The position numbers were made by a program, and so were the translations under genes. A stretch of 29,073 nt of DNA from Oribacterium parvum. Lineage in GTDB: Bacteria > Bacillota > Clostridia > Lachnospirales > Lachnospiraceae. Each line of letters opens with the position of its first letter. Positions within the stretch are counted from its first letter, which is position 1. Below are positions 15,102-22,844 of this stretch, piece by piece. Where the stretch lies: the NCBI GenBank assembly GCA_938022235.1, contig CALIEL010000426.1, positions 1 through 29,073 on the forward strand. The letters run 5' to 3'. The notes under the pieces are model-generated. The model was not told the origin of the DNA. It saw nothing but the letters and a program-made list of their open reading frames with translations, and did no database searches.

Positions 15102-15159
15102 AGTAAAGGTATAAAGTAAAGGTATAAAGTAAAGCTATAAATCAACGGTATAAAGCAAC
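15095..15159 (+). repeat. 13-bp tandem repeat, five units, in the recN-glgA gap
   Basis: Units are GGTATAAAGTAAA three times (15095-15133, identical), then GCTATAAATCAAC and GGTATAAAGCAAC. The first unit contains the recN stop codon. The identical copies suggest slippage-prone, recently expanded DNA. Confidence 0.85.
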
Positions 15160-15193
15160 GGAAGAGCATGTGATATTTAGGAAGGAGGATAGG

Positions 15194-16639
15194 ATGAAAA
15201 ACATTTTATTTCTTGCATCAGAGGCAGTTCCCTTTATCAAAACAGGAGGTTTGGCGGATGTGTGCGGTTCTTTACCCAAAGCTCTGGATTCCAATTACTT
15301 TGATTGTAGGGTGATGATTCCCAAATACATGTGTATTCCTGAAGAGAAAAGGAATGAACTAAAATACAAGACCCACTTCTATATGGACTATTTAGGACAG
15401 TCCCGCTACGTAGGAGTCTTAGAACAGGAAGTAGACGGGATTCTCTACTACTTTATTGACAATGAATATTATTTTTCCGGAAACAAACCCTATGGAAACT
15501 GGTACTGGGATTTGGAGAAGTTCTGTTTCTTCTGTTATGCGGCTTTATCAGCCCTTCCTCTTTTGGATTTTCATCCGGATGTGCTGCATTGTCATGACTG
15601 GCAGACCGGATTGGCACCGGTTTTATTAAAGGATCGTTTTGCGGGAGGTGAGTTTTTCCGTTCCATTCGTTCCGTATTTACCATTCACAATCTTCGCTTC
15701 CAAGGCGTGTGGGATATCAAGACCATTAAACGCTTTACGGAGCTGTCGGATTATTATTTCACTCCGGATAAGCTGGAGTGTGAGAAAAATGGAAATCTTT
15801 TAAAGGGCGGTTTGGTTTATGCGGATGCCATAACCACTGTAAGCAAAACCTATGCCAGGGAGATTCAGTATCCCTTCTTCGGGGAGGGGCTGGAAGGTCT
15901 TTTACAGGCCAGAGACCATGACCTTCGGGGAATCGTAAACGGAATTGATTATGAGGAGTGGAATCCCAAGAGGAATCCCTTCCTTCCCGCCAATTATGAT
16001 TCTGCCTCCTTCCGGACGGGAAAGCCGGAGGTGAAGAAAGCCTTACAGGATGAGCTGGGCTTAGAGGTGGATCCGAATTGTATGCTGATTGGTATGGTTA
16101 GTCGTCTTACGGATCAAAAGGGCTTGGATCTTCTGGTAAGAGTCTTTGATGAAATCTGTCAGGATAAAATTCAATTTGTTGTGCTGGGTACAGGGGAGGA
16201 CGGCTATGAGAATTTCTTCCGTCACTATGCTTGGAAGTACCCTAAGAGGGTTTCTGCCCAGATTTACTATTCTGAAGAGAAGAGCCATAAAATCTATGCA
16301 GGCTGTGATGCCTTACTGATGCCTTCTCTCTTTGAGCCCTGCGGTCTTTCCCAGTTGATTGCCCTTCGCTACGGCACAGTTCCCATTGTCCGGGAAACCG
16401 GAGGCTTGAAGGATACGGTAGAGCCTTACAATGAATATGAAGGAAAGGGAACAGGTTTCTCCTTTGCCAATTACAATGCCCATGAAATGATGGCAAGCAT
16501 CCGTTATGCGGAGCAGGTGTATTATGACCATCGGGAGGCCTGGGAAGAAATGATTGCCAGGGGCATGGAACAGGATTATTCCTGGAAGAGCTCTGCTCTA
16601 CAGTATCAGGAGCTTTATGACTGGCTGGTGGAAAGATAA
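15194..16639 (+). CDS. glgA: Glycogen (starch) synthase, GT5
   Basis: GlgA transfers glucose from ADP-glucose to alpha-1,4-glucan. The N-terminal KTGGLADVCGSLPKAL (Lys16 contacts ADP-glucose), HCHDWQTGLAPVLL, VFTIHNLRFQG and the C-terminal PSLFEPCGLSQLIALRYGTV followed by PIVRETGGLKDTV are the GT5 signatures. The start at 15194 has GGAGGAT directly upstream and gives 481 residues, a normal length. No other glycogen genes (glgB, C, D, P) are in the window, so it stands apart from a glycogen operon. Confidence 0.95.
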   Translation: MKNILFLASEAVPFIKTGGLADVCGSLPKALDSNYFDCRVMIPKYMCIPEEKRNELKYKTHFYMDYLGQSRYVGVLEQEVDGILYYFIDNEYYFSGNKPYGNWYWDLEKFCFFCYAALSALPLLDFHPDVLHCHDWQTGLAPVLLKDRFAGGEFFRSIRSVFTIHNLRFQGVWDIKTIKRFTELSDYYFTPDKLECEKNGNLLKGGLVYADAITTVSKTYAREIQYPFFGEGLEGLLQARDHDLRGIVNGIDYEEWNPKRNPFLPANYDSASFRTGKPEVKKALQDELGLEVDPNCMLIGMVSRLTDQKGLDLLVRVFDEICQDKIQFVVLGTGEDGYENFFRHYAWKYPKRVSAQIYYSEEKSHKIYAGCDALLMPSLFEPCGLSQLIALRYGTVPIVRETGGLKDTVEPYNEYEGKGTGFSFANYNAHEMMASIRYAEQVYYDHREAWEEMIARGMEQDYSWKSSALQYQELYDWLVER

Positions 16640-16668
16640 AAGCCGAAGAAAGGAAACAAAGAAAAAGC

Positions 16669-17139
16669 ATGACGTTTCAAGAGCAACTTTTAGACAATTA
16701 TTTATTGATCTCAGCTCTGCTATCCTGGTTTGTTGCCCAGGTTTGTAAGACCGCGATTGATGCTTATTTTAATAAAGGGATAAACTGGGAAAGGATGACC
16801 GGTTCCGGAGGAATGCCCTCCAGCCATTCCTCTACAGTGGTGGCTTTAGCCACGGCATCCGGAATTTCTTATGGCGTGGATAGTGCTATCTTTGCGGTAT
16901 CTCTGGTTTTTGCCGTTGTGGTGATGTATGATGCCACCGGAGTCAGAAGAGAAACCGGGAAGCAGGCAGTGATTTTGAATCGTCTCTTACTGGATAATCC
17001 CTTTGCCTGGACCGGTAAGGAATTTGAAAAAAAGCTAAAGGAATATGTGGGGCATAGCCCCCTGCAGGTTTTAATGGGAGCTATTCTGGGTCTTGCCATT
17101 GCAGTAGGAATGGGGTATGTCTATGGCTATTTTGGATAG
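16669..17139 (+). CDS. Divergent PAP2 family (DUF212) membrane protein
   Basis: The 156-residue product has about four hydrophobic segments and the DUF212 signature GSGGMPSSHSSTVVALATA followed by VVMYDATGVRRETGKQA. The family is related to acid phosphatase/vanadium haloperoxidase-like proteins. The SSH and ATGVRRETGKQA elements are intact. A lipid-phosphatase-like membrane role is plausible but unproven. The gene lies 29 bases after glgA, and its end overlaps the next start by 23 bases. Confidence 0.88.
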   Translation: MTFQEQLLDNYLLISALLSWFVAQVCKTAIDAYFNKGINWERMTGSGGMPSSHSSTVVALATASGISYGVDSAIFAVSLVFAVVVMYDATGVRRETGKQAVILNRLLLDNPFAWTGKEFEKKLKEYVGHSPLQVLMGAILGLAIAVGMGYVYGYFG

Positions 17140-18112
17140 GAAGAAAAGGATAAGGCGGTTTTTCTGCCTTATCCTTTCCCTGCTTTTTCTTCTAAGCTCC
17201 TGTAAAGGAATTGCAATCAGCGGAAAAACGGAGAATATCCCCGGCTATACGGAAGCACAGGCTATGATTGTGGTAGGCTCGGAGCGGAACCGCATTCAAA
17301 ATGTTATGGGGAAGGAAGTCTGGGATCTTCCTGTGGAAGGACAGGTGGAAAAGACCTACGGAGAATACTTCCTGGCAAAAACCAAAGAATTTTTGCAGGA
17401 TATCCGTACTTTGAATCTGATGGCTGAGGAAAAGGGAATTATCGCCAGTGGAACGGAGATGGAAAGTATTCGAGCTGCGGCCAATGCCTTTTACCAAAGT
17501 CTCAGCGAAGAGGACAAGGCCTTCTTTGGAAACTGCAGTCTGAAGGACGTGGTGGATATGTATGTGGCTTACTTTGTGGCGGAGAAAACCGCAAAGTCTC
17601 TTTTGGCCAACGTGGATACGGAATTAAGTGCGGCGGAAGCCAAGGTGATTTCTGTGGAGCAGATTGTGGTACAGGATGAAGCCCTGGCGAAAGAATTGGA
17701 GGAGAAGGTAAAGCTTGCCGGAGCCAATTTTTCCTATTATGCCAGACAGTATTCCGAGGATCCGGAATTGCAGAAACAGTTGGCCTTTGGAGAAAGTGAG
17801 GATGAATACGCGAAGGTAGCATTTTCCTTAGAGGACAATGAAATCTCCTCCGTATTTTCTCAGGATGGAAAGTACTACATTTTAAAATGTCTAAGCTCCT
17901 ATGATGAGGAGGCTACCAAAGAACGAAAGGAGAGACTGGAAACCGCTATTCGCTCCCTGCATTTTCAGGAAAGCTACGAGGCCTATCAAAAAGAGCATAT
18001 TGTCCGCTTCCGGGAACCCTTCTGGAAGGAAATCGACCTTCATAGTCATGAGGGAAGCACTGCGGATTACTTCTTTTCCTATTATCAGGAGAAGGTGGCG
18101 GAGGTGAAATAA
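17117..18112 (+). CDS. Parvulin-type peptidyl-prolyl isomerase lipoprotein (PrsA-like foldase)
   Basis: A basic N-terminus (DRKKRIRR) and a hydrophobic stretch end in the lipobox LSSC with Cys29, so the mature protein is probably a lipid-anchored extracytoplasmic foldase. A helical chaperone-like region (about residues 60-180) precedes a PpiC-type domain: VISVEQIVVQDEALAKELEE, FSYYARQYSEDPELQKQLAF and FSLEDNEISSVFSQDGKYYI. PrsA-like proteins help secreted proteins fold outside the membrane. The start could be 17117 or the second ATG at 17123; both overlap the DUF212 gene. A hairpin (18128-18147) follows. Confidence 0.82.
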   Translation: MSMAILDRKKRIRRFFCLILSLLFLLSSCKGIAISGKTENIPGYTEAQAMIVVGSERNRIQNVMGKEVWDLPVEGQVEKTYGEYFLAKTKEFLQDIRTLNLMAEEKGIIASGTEMESIRAAANAFYQSLSEEDKAFFGNCSLKDVVDMYVAYFVAEKTAKSLLANVDTELSAAEAKVISVEQIVVQDEALAKELEEKVKLAGANFSYYARQYSEDPELQKQLAFGESEDEYAKVAFSLEDNEISSVFSQDGKYYILKCLSSYDEEATKERKERLETAIRSLHFQESYEAYQKEHIVRFREPFWKEIDLHSHEGSTADYFFSYYQEKVAEVK

Positions 18113-18127
18113 CGGATGGGTTACTTA

Positions 18128-18147
18128 CTCAAATAAAAATATTTGAG
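18128..18147. terminator. Weak hairpin after the foldase gene
   Basis: CTCAAATA (18128-18135) and TATTTGAG (18140-18147) form a perfect but AT-rich 8-bp stem with a 4-base loop. There is no T-run after it, so termination is uncertain. Confidence 0.35.
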
Positions 18148-18249
18148 ACTTATAGCATGAAAATATATTTTTGCGACTTTTCAAGGGATAAGAATAGTGA
18201 TAGCCTTAAGGAGACGAAAAATAATTAAGTATAGCTAGAGGAGAAAAAT

Positions 18250-18510
18250 ATGATTATCACAAGTGAGAAAAAATTCAAGAATAATTTTGATGACTATATT
18301 AAGTCCTTAGATACAAATCGTGAGATAGCAGTAACAAGAGATGAAGGAGAGAATTTCTTTGTGGTTTCGGAGAGTTACCTGAATAGCTTAAAGGAATCTC
18401 TTTATATCGAGAGCATTCCCAATTTAAAAGAAACAATATTAGAAGGAATCAATGAGCCAATCGACGAATGTTTGTCCCGTGAGGAGCTTAGAAAACAATG
18501 TATGAGCTAA
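18250..18510 (+). CDS. Phd/YefM-type antitoxin
   Basis: The 86-residue product has the Phd/YefM N-terminal fold (MIITSEKKFKNNFDDYIKSL, REIAVTRDEGENFFVVSESY LNSL). This is the part that dimerises and binds the operator, followed by a charged C-terminal arm that would wrap the toxin. GAGGAG lies 5 bases upstream. It overlaps the downstream toxin gene by 13 bases, standard for a type II pair. The AT-rich 137-base region before it has TTGCGA at 18171 but no convincing -10. Confidence 0.8.
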   Translation: MIITSEKKFKNNFDDYIKSLDTNREIAVTRDEGENFFVVSESYLNSLKESLYIESIPNLKETILEGINEPIDECLSREELRKQCMS

Positions 18511-18758
18511 GGTTTACTAAACAGGCATCAAAGGACTATAAAAAAGCACTCCAGTCAAATTTAAAGGATATTTTTGAAAAAATTTTAGACGAGTTGGAGC
18601 AAAATCCTTATCAGCCACCTACTGAAAAATTACTGGGATATCCAATTCCTACATTTTCAAAGAGAGTAAATATAAAACATAGAATTGTCTATAATGTTGA
18701 TAATGAAAACAACGTGGTTAAAATACTATCGATGTGGTCTCATTATGAAACAATATAA
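18498..18758 (+). CDS. Txe/YoeB family toxin (RelE superfamily mRNA interferase)
   Basis: The 86-residue basic protein starts YELRFTKQASKDYKKALQSN and ends HRIVYNVDNENNVVKILSMW followed by SHYE. The C-terminal HRIVY...SHYE pattern is typical of YoeB/Txe toxins, whose conserved His and Tyr near the C-terminus act in ribosome-dependent mRNA cleavage. The frame is complete with no key residue visibly lost, so the pair is probably functional, in contrast to brnTA at 4 kb. Confidence 0.82.
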   Translation: MYELRFTKQASKDYKKALQSNLKDIFEKILDELEQNPYQPPTEKLLGYPIPTFSKRVNIKHRIVYNVDNENNVVKILSMWSHYETI

Positions 18759-18762
18759 AAGG

Positions 18763-18815
18763 AAAAATAGGTCTCATGGAGCATGAGTAAATCACTCCAT
18801 GAGACCTATTTTTGT
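18763..18815. terminator. Bidirectional Rho-independent terminator
   Basis: A perfect stem (AATAGGTCTCATGGAG with CTCCATGAGACCTATT) encloses a 13-base loop. A-rich sequence precedes it and T-rich sequence follows, so it can end both the toxin operon (+) and degV (-). Confidence 0.88.
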
Positions 18816-18877
18816 AACCTATACTATGAATGTTAAAAAATAATTGTGAATTCCTAATCATCAACTTGATAATCAAT

Positions 18878-19732
18878 TTATAGTGCGGCAACAATTCCCT
18901 GATCGTCGGCATAAATGGTGGCTACACCGCCGGCGTTGGTGATGACAATGTCTTTATAGCTTCCTTCCTTCAGGAAGTCTTCTTTTACCTGTTCGGCCCG
19001 CTCAGGAGCATTGACATGGGTGATTACCAGTCGCTTTTCTTTTACCGCTTCCGCACCGCCGGCACGTTCAACAGCTAATTGTACCATTTTCTTCAAGGCC
19101 TTCTGCATACCGCGTTGCTGATCCAGCTTCACGATGGTACCGTTTACCGCACCCATGACGGGCTTAATGTTTAGGGCGGAAGCCAAGAAGGATTTTACGG
19201 AGGACAGTCTGCCGTTCTTTCGTAAGGTTTCCAGGGATTCCAGCACAAAAACGGTTACGATGTCGTTACATTTTTTCTCGACAATGTCTACCACTTCCAC
19301 AAAACCTAGACCTGCTTCCTTACATTCCTGAATGTCCAGGCAAAGCTTGCATTCGCCGGCGGAAGCGGATTTGGAGTTAAACAAATGAATCTTCTTGGGA
19401 GAATCTTCATGAGCCTCCGTATAGAGGTCGATGCCGATTTTGGCCGCCTGATAGGTGCCGGAAAGCTGGTCGGAGAGGGTTACAATATAGACTTCATCCG
19501 CATCGGACTCTTCGATGGCTTTCTGAAAGGCCTCCGGAGAGGGGCAGGCGGTTTTTGCGCCGATGGAAGATGAGGCCATCTTTTTAATGAAATCTTTCTG
19601 ATCGAAATGCTCATCATCCATAATTCTGTATTCCCCGATTTCCAAGCTTAGAGGGACCATACGAAAATGAGGATCCGCCTTCATTTCCGGTGTAAAATCT
19701 CCACAGCTGTCACAAATAATCTGATATTTCAT
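18878..19732 (-). CDS. DegV family fatty-acid-binding protein
   Basis: DegV/FakB proteins bind a fatty acid; in FakAB systems they present it to the kinase FakA. The 284-residue product has the N-terminal ICDSCGDFTPEM, then CPSPEAF, TLSDQLSGTYQAAKIG and the C-terminal LESLETLRKNGRLSSVKSFL ASALNIKPVM, all in DegV order. The start at 19732 follows GAAAGGGAAAGC; a 17-codon extension upstream would overlap the promoter region. No fakA is nearby. The gene has its own strong promoter. Confidence 0.92.
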   Translation of the reverse strand: MKYQIICDSCGDFTPEMKADPHFRMVPLSLEIGEYRIMDDEHFDQKDFIKKMASSSIGAKTACPSPEAFQKAIEESDADEVYIVTLSDQLSGTYQAAKIGIDLYTEAHEDSPKKIHLFNSKSASAGECKLCLDIQECKEAGLGFVEVVDIVEKKCNDIVTVFVLESLETLRKNGRLSSVKSFLASALNIKPVMGAVNGTIVKLDQQRGMQKALKKMVQLAVERAGGAEAVKEKRLVITHVNAPERAEQVKEDFLKEGSYKDIVITNAGGVATIYADDQGIVAAL

Positions 19733-19771
19733 AGGGCTTTCCCTTTCTAAGTAGTTTTCAATACTACATCC

Positions 19772-19799
19772 ATTATAGGACAATGCGGGGTACTGTCAA
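19772..19799 (-). promoter_or_regulatory. Consensus sigma-A promoter for degV
   Basis: On the minus strand TTGACA (19794-19799) and TATAAT (19772-19777) are both perfect consensus hexamers, spaced 16 bases apart. The start codon lies about 40 bases downstream of the -10. A GTAGT/ACTAC inverted repeat (19751-19767) sits in the leader. Confidence 0.85.
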
Positions 19800-19806
19800 G
19801 GTATAG

Positions 19807-19848
19807 CTTGATTCCGGTCTTTGATTACTTGATTCCGGTCTTTGACTA
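19807..19848. repeat. 21-bp direct repeat, two units
   Basis: CTTGATTCCGGTCTTTGATT plus A, and the same sequence with one change (GACTA at the end), lie side by side. They are just upstream of the degV -35 and downstream of the VWA gene. Confidence 0.8.
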
Positions 19849-19891
19849 CTCTCTTTTTATTTTTTATCGACTGACAAAATCTTTGCTCTAT

Positions 19892-21598
19892 TTACATTCT
19901 TTGAATTTCCGCCTGAATCATTTTCCCCATCAGCTCGGAAAAATGCTCTAAGGACTGGACCTTTACAAAGTTTCTGCCGAAAATCTTCTGAGCATTGGGA
20001 ACGTCCTTGTCCTTTCCGGTATAGGCCAGTAGTACATAAATATCTTCCATATGAGCTTTATGCACTATTTCCTGAATGTCGGAGATGGCCAAATCTCCGG
20101 AATAGTTTCTGGCCTTGTTCTTTACCTCCAAAAGGTCGTTGGGACTTAAATCCGTAAGCCAGATTACCAGGCGATGGGAGGCTGTATTTTCCTTTAACTG
20201 CTCCAAAACGGCGGAAAGCGCCAGGCCGTCCCGGTTTGCTCCGGTGGTGAAGTAACGGAAAATTTCTTTGTTCTTATTTCGTTCCGCATAGTCCCGATAT
20301 CGATTCAAAACCGTATAGCCGCTCATGGAGGAGTAGCCGAAAACCCGAACCGGAATTCGACAGTTATCCAAAGCTTTTGCCAGAATATAGCCCTGTTGGG
20401 ATACGGTTTCCATCCGATGAATCTGGGAGGAAGAGGCATCCAGCAGTAAATCCACCGTAAGAGAGCCTTGACTGTCTGCAATTTCCTTTTGGAAAATTTT
20501 ATTGTGGCCCTTTAGATATAGGGGCTTCCACAAAAGAGAAGGAATCAATTTGCCCTGATTGGAAAGGACGGGACTTGGCTCCAAACTGCTAAGAAGCGCA
20601 TTTTTCAACATCTGACTTAGTCTGAAAATCTGCGTCTGGTTATAGCTTTCTTCTTTTTCATAGGCCTGTTCGTTTTTCTTTCGCTGGGCTTCCATTTCCT
20701 TCCGCATCTTCGCCGCAAAGCCCTTTAGATTCTCCTCTTCTTTGCCGTTGGTAAAATACAGCCTTGCCCCCTGATGATTTCCGGTGCAGCAGGCTTTTTC
20801 CATAGCTTCGGATTTTTTCTTATCGAAGAGAGGCTGTCCGAAATAGCTTTGAATGTATTTTCGAAGCCCTTCCTCGGTGATTTTTTGGTATTTTTCGGAG
20901 GCGGTTTCCACATCCCTGCTGTCCGCCCCTCCCTTACTTCGCTCTAAAAGCCCTAAAACCAGCTTTTTCGGTGCTCCGGAAGAAGTATCGTTCTCGTCCT
21001 TTAGCCAAAAGAAAAGGTGGGGAATCTTGAATTCCCGCTTTTTCTTCTGCATGGCAGCCGGAAGACCGGGGAGATAGGTGAAATATTTTTGTAAAGTCTT
21101 GGAGAGACTTTGAATCCATTCTTCGGTATTCAGCTCCCCGGAAATTTCCACTTCTTTTAGAAGCTTTCGATCCACCAGATCCGGCAGACCGCAGTCCTCT
21201 CCCAAGGCTGTCTTATAATGTCCTTCTAAGATCCAGCCTTCTCGGCTTTCCGCAATACTGGGAATAAATTCCTGAAGCTTCCGTTTGCAATATTCTCTGC
21301 GAAGGAGAGCCAGACTTTCTCTTAGAGGACTTTCCTTTTCGAAGGTGGCATTTTCCAAAGCCAGCCAAAAGAGTGTTTCGTAGGTTTCCTGCCCCAGAGT
21401 TTCGTGAAAGGTGCTGTAGAATGCCGTTAATTTCTTCCAGTCAAAATGGGTATAGCTGGCACCAATGATGGTATTCCAATACAGGTCCGCCTTGCCCTGA
21501 TAATCATACATACGGTAGCCGGGAGAGACCTTATAGTTATGGGCACCGTTCCAAATCATATTGGCGGCCCGTTTTTTTTCAAATTCTGTCAGCATCAT
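19892..21598 (-). CDS. VWA (MIDAS) domain protein paired with a MoxR-type ATPase
   Basis: The 568-residue cytoplasmic protein has a large, unrecognised N-terminal region (1-375) with a charged helical stretch near 285-330. A C-terminal von Willebrand A domain follows: VDLLLDASSSQ gives the DxSxS metal site (Asp387, Ser389, Ser391), TTGANRDGLAL supplies the MIDAS Thr, and LVIWLTDLSPND the last Asp. CobT/NorD-like VWA proteins work with AAA+ partners in metal insertion or complex activation. The gene overlaps the upstream ATPase gene (CTATGATG), so both are translated together. No obvious client enzyme is adjacent, and the target is unknown. Confidence 0.8.
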   Translation of the reverse strand: MMLTEFEKKRAANMIWNGAHNYKVSPGYRMYDYQGKADLYWNTIIGASYTHFDWKKLTAFYSTFHETLGQETYETLFWLALENATFEKESPLRESLALLRREYCKRKLQEFIPSIAESREGWILEGHYKTALGEDCGLPDLVDRKLLKEVEISGELNTEEWIQSLSKTLQKYFTYLPGLPAAMQKKKREFKIPHLFFWLKDENDTSSGAPKKLVLGLLERSKGGADSRDVETASEKYQKITEEGLRKYIQSYFGQPLFDKKKSEAMEKACCTGNHQGARLYFTNGKEEENLKGFAAKMRKEMEAQRKKNEQAYEKEESYNQTQIFRLSQMLKNALLSSLEPSPVLSNQGKLIPSLLWKPLYLKGHNKIFQKEIADSQGSLTVDLLLDASSSQIHRMETVSQQGYILAKALDNCRIPVRVFGYSSMSGYTVLNRYRDYAERNKNKEIFRYFTTGANRDGLALSAVLEQLKENTASHRLVIWLTDLSPNDLLEVKNKARNYSGDLAISDIQEIVHKAHMEDIYVLLAYTGKDKDVPNAQKIFGRNFVKVQSLEHFSELMGKMIQAEIQRM

Positions 21599-22515
21599 AG
21601 GAAAATACGCTCTCCGGAAAGCTCTTTAGGAATTCTGGCATCCAGTAAATCCTGTACCAACTGTCTTTCGTAAAGGTCAAAGGACTTGTTTACCAGTCCC
21701 ATTTCCAAAGCCTTGGATACGGATAAGCCCTTCTGCATTGCTTTAATGGAAGAAATCAAACCTCTAAGGTCTAAGCTCCTGCTGGAAATTTCACCCCCGG
21801 AAACCTTTTCCTGAATTTCAGAAAAGAGGAGGGCAAACTGCTTTCTGTATTCCTCCGACAAGTTCGGAAATTGCTGCTGCAAAAGCTTATCCAGATTCTC
21901 CGCGCTGATCACCGGCATGTGGAGCACCAGAAAACGGGAAGCTAAGGCCTCATTTACCTCTCTGGTTCCTGCATAACCGTAATTCATGGTGCCGATAAAG
22001 CGGGTAGCTTCATGCAGGGGGAACTGGCCGTAGCCCGGCAGGTCAATGCTGTGACGGAAGTCCAGGGTAGCGTGCAGTACCGCCAAGGATTCATTTTTCG
22101 CCATGTTGATTTCGTCTAAGATGCCGAAGCCCCCACGAAGGGCACACTCCAGAATCGGTCCCTTACGAAGCTTAACTTCTCCTTGGGAAAAAGTATCGCT
22201 ACCCACCAGGGAGGAGGCATCTGAATTGACATAAAGGGAAATATCCCATTCCGGACGGGAAAATGCCAGAGCCAGTCCCTGGGCTAAAACGTTTTTGCCC
22301 GTGGCCTTAGGACCGTCCAAAAGCAGGTTTGCTCCGGAAAGCAGGGCGGCAATGGCGGCTTCCCAGATTTCCTTTCCGTAGTACAAATACTCCATTTTCG
22401 GCAAACGCTTTTCGTCCTCTTCTTCCAGCTTGTAAAAGGAACGGAAGGAGCGCAGCTCCTCTAAAAGCTTTTCCGAAATACCTTCTTCTTCTAAAAATGT
22501 CAAAATATCCTTCAT
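21595..22515 (-). CDS. MoxR/CobS-type AAA+ ATPase
   Basis: The 306-residue product has an AAA+ core: Walker A GPKATGKN at residues 68-75, Walker B GILDEIN around 131-137, sensor-1 FIGTMNYGYAGTREVNEALA and the arginine-finger region ASRFLVLHMP. The Walker A ends in Asn where Ser or Thr is usual; this variant may be a subfamily trait. MoxR ATPases act as chaperones with VWA partners, and the VWA gene follows with overlapping stop and start. Position and pairing support a single functional unit. It diverges from cstA across a 329-base intergenic region. Confidence 0.85.
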   Translation of the reverse strand: MKDILTFLEEEGISEKLLEELRSFRSFYKLEEEDEKRLPKMEYLYYGKEIWEAAIAALLSGANLLLDGPKATGKNVLAQGLALAFSRPEWDISLYVNSDASSLVGSDTFSQGEVKLRKGPILECALRGGFGILDEINMAKNESLAVLHATLDFRHSIDLPGYGQFPLHEATRFIGTMNYGYAGTREVNEALASRFLVLHMPVISAENLDKLLQQQFPNLSEEYRKQFALLFSEIQEKVSGGEISSRSLDLRGLISSIKAMQKGLSVSKALEMGLVNKSFDLYERQLVQDLLDARIPKELSGERIFL

Positions 22516-22844
22516 TTTCTATCCCCTATCTACTTTTATTATTCTTTCTGACGGCTATTTTACCGCAGTTTAGTACAGAAATCTTAAAATTCCTAATCTT
22601 TTATTTGAATAGCACAAAAAAATGTAAAAACTATCCTTTGATTTTAGAGGATAATGTATGTGTACAAAATACAAAATTGCTATTTATTTAACAGATTATC
22701 GTCAATAGAAAGGAAATTTAGGCAAATAAACTATAATAAAGTACTTATTGATTTTGAAATAAATGGATAAAATATTGAAATTTCTGTGAACAAGGTGTAT
22801 TTTTAGTTTTGCACAAAATTGAGGAAAGAAGGGGAGGATTACTT
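22516..22844. other. Divergent intergenic region between moxR and cstA
   Basis: These 329 AT-rich bases hold the promoters of both genes. TATCCT/AGGATA inverted arms (22632-22653) form a small hairpin or operator candidate. A plus-strand TATTGA-N16-TAAAAT lies at 22746-22773. I see no gene and no recognisable riboswitch. Confidence 0.5.
22746..22773 (+). promoter_or_regulatory. Possible cstA promoter
   Basis: TATTGA (22746-22751) and TAAAAT (22768-22773) are separated by 16 bases, 72 bases before the cstA ATG. It is one of several AT-rich options in this region. Confidence 0.4.

Noticed and set aside
16242..16670. 142-codon minus-strand frame opposite glgA
   Set aside because: Shadow of glgA; the product has no recognisable domain and no ribosome site.
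22516..22844. Riboswitch or catabolite-control site before cstA
   Set aside because: No recognisable aptamer core or cre-like sequence was found; only a weak hairpin and AT-rich promoter-like hexamers.
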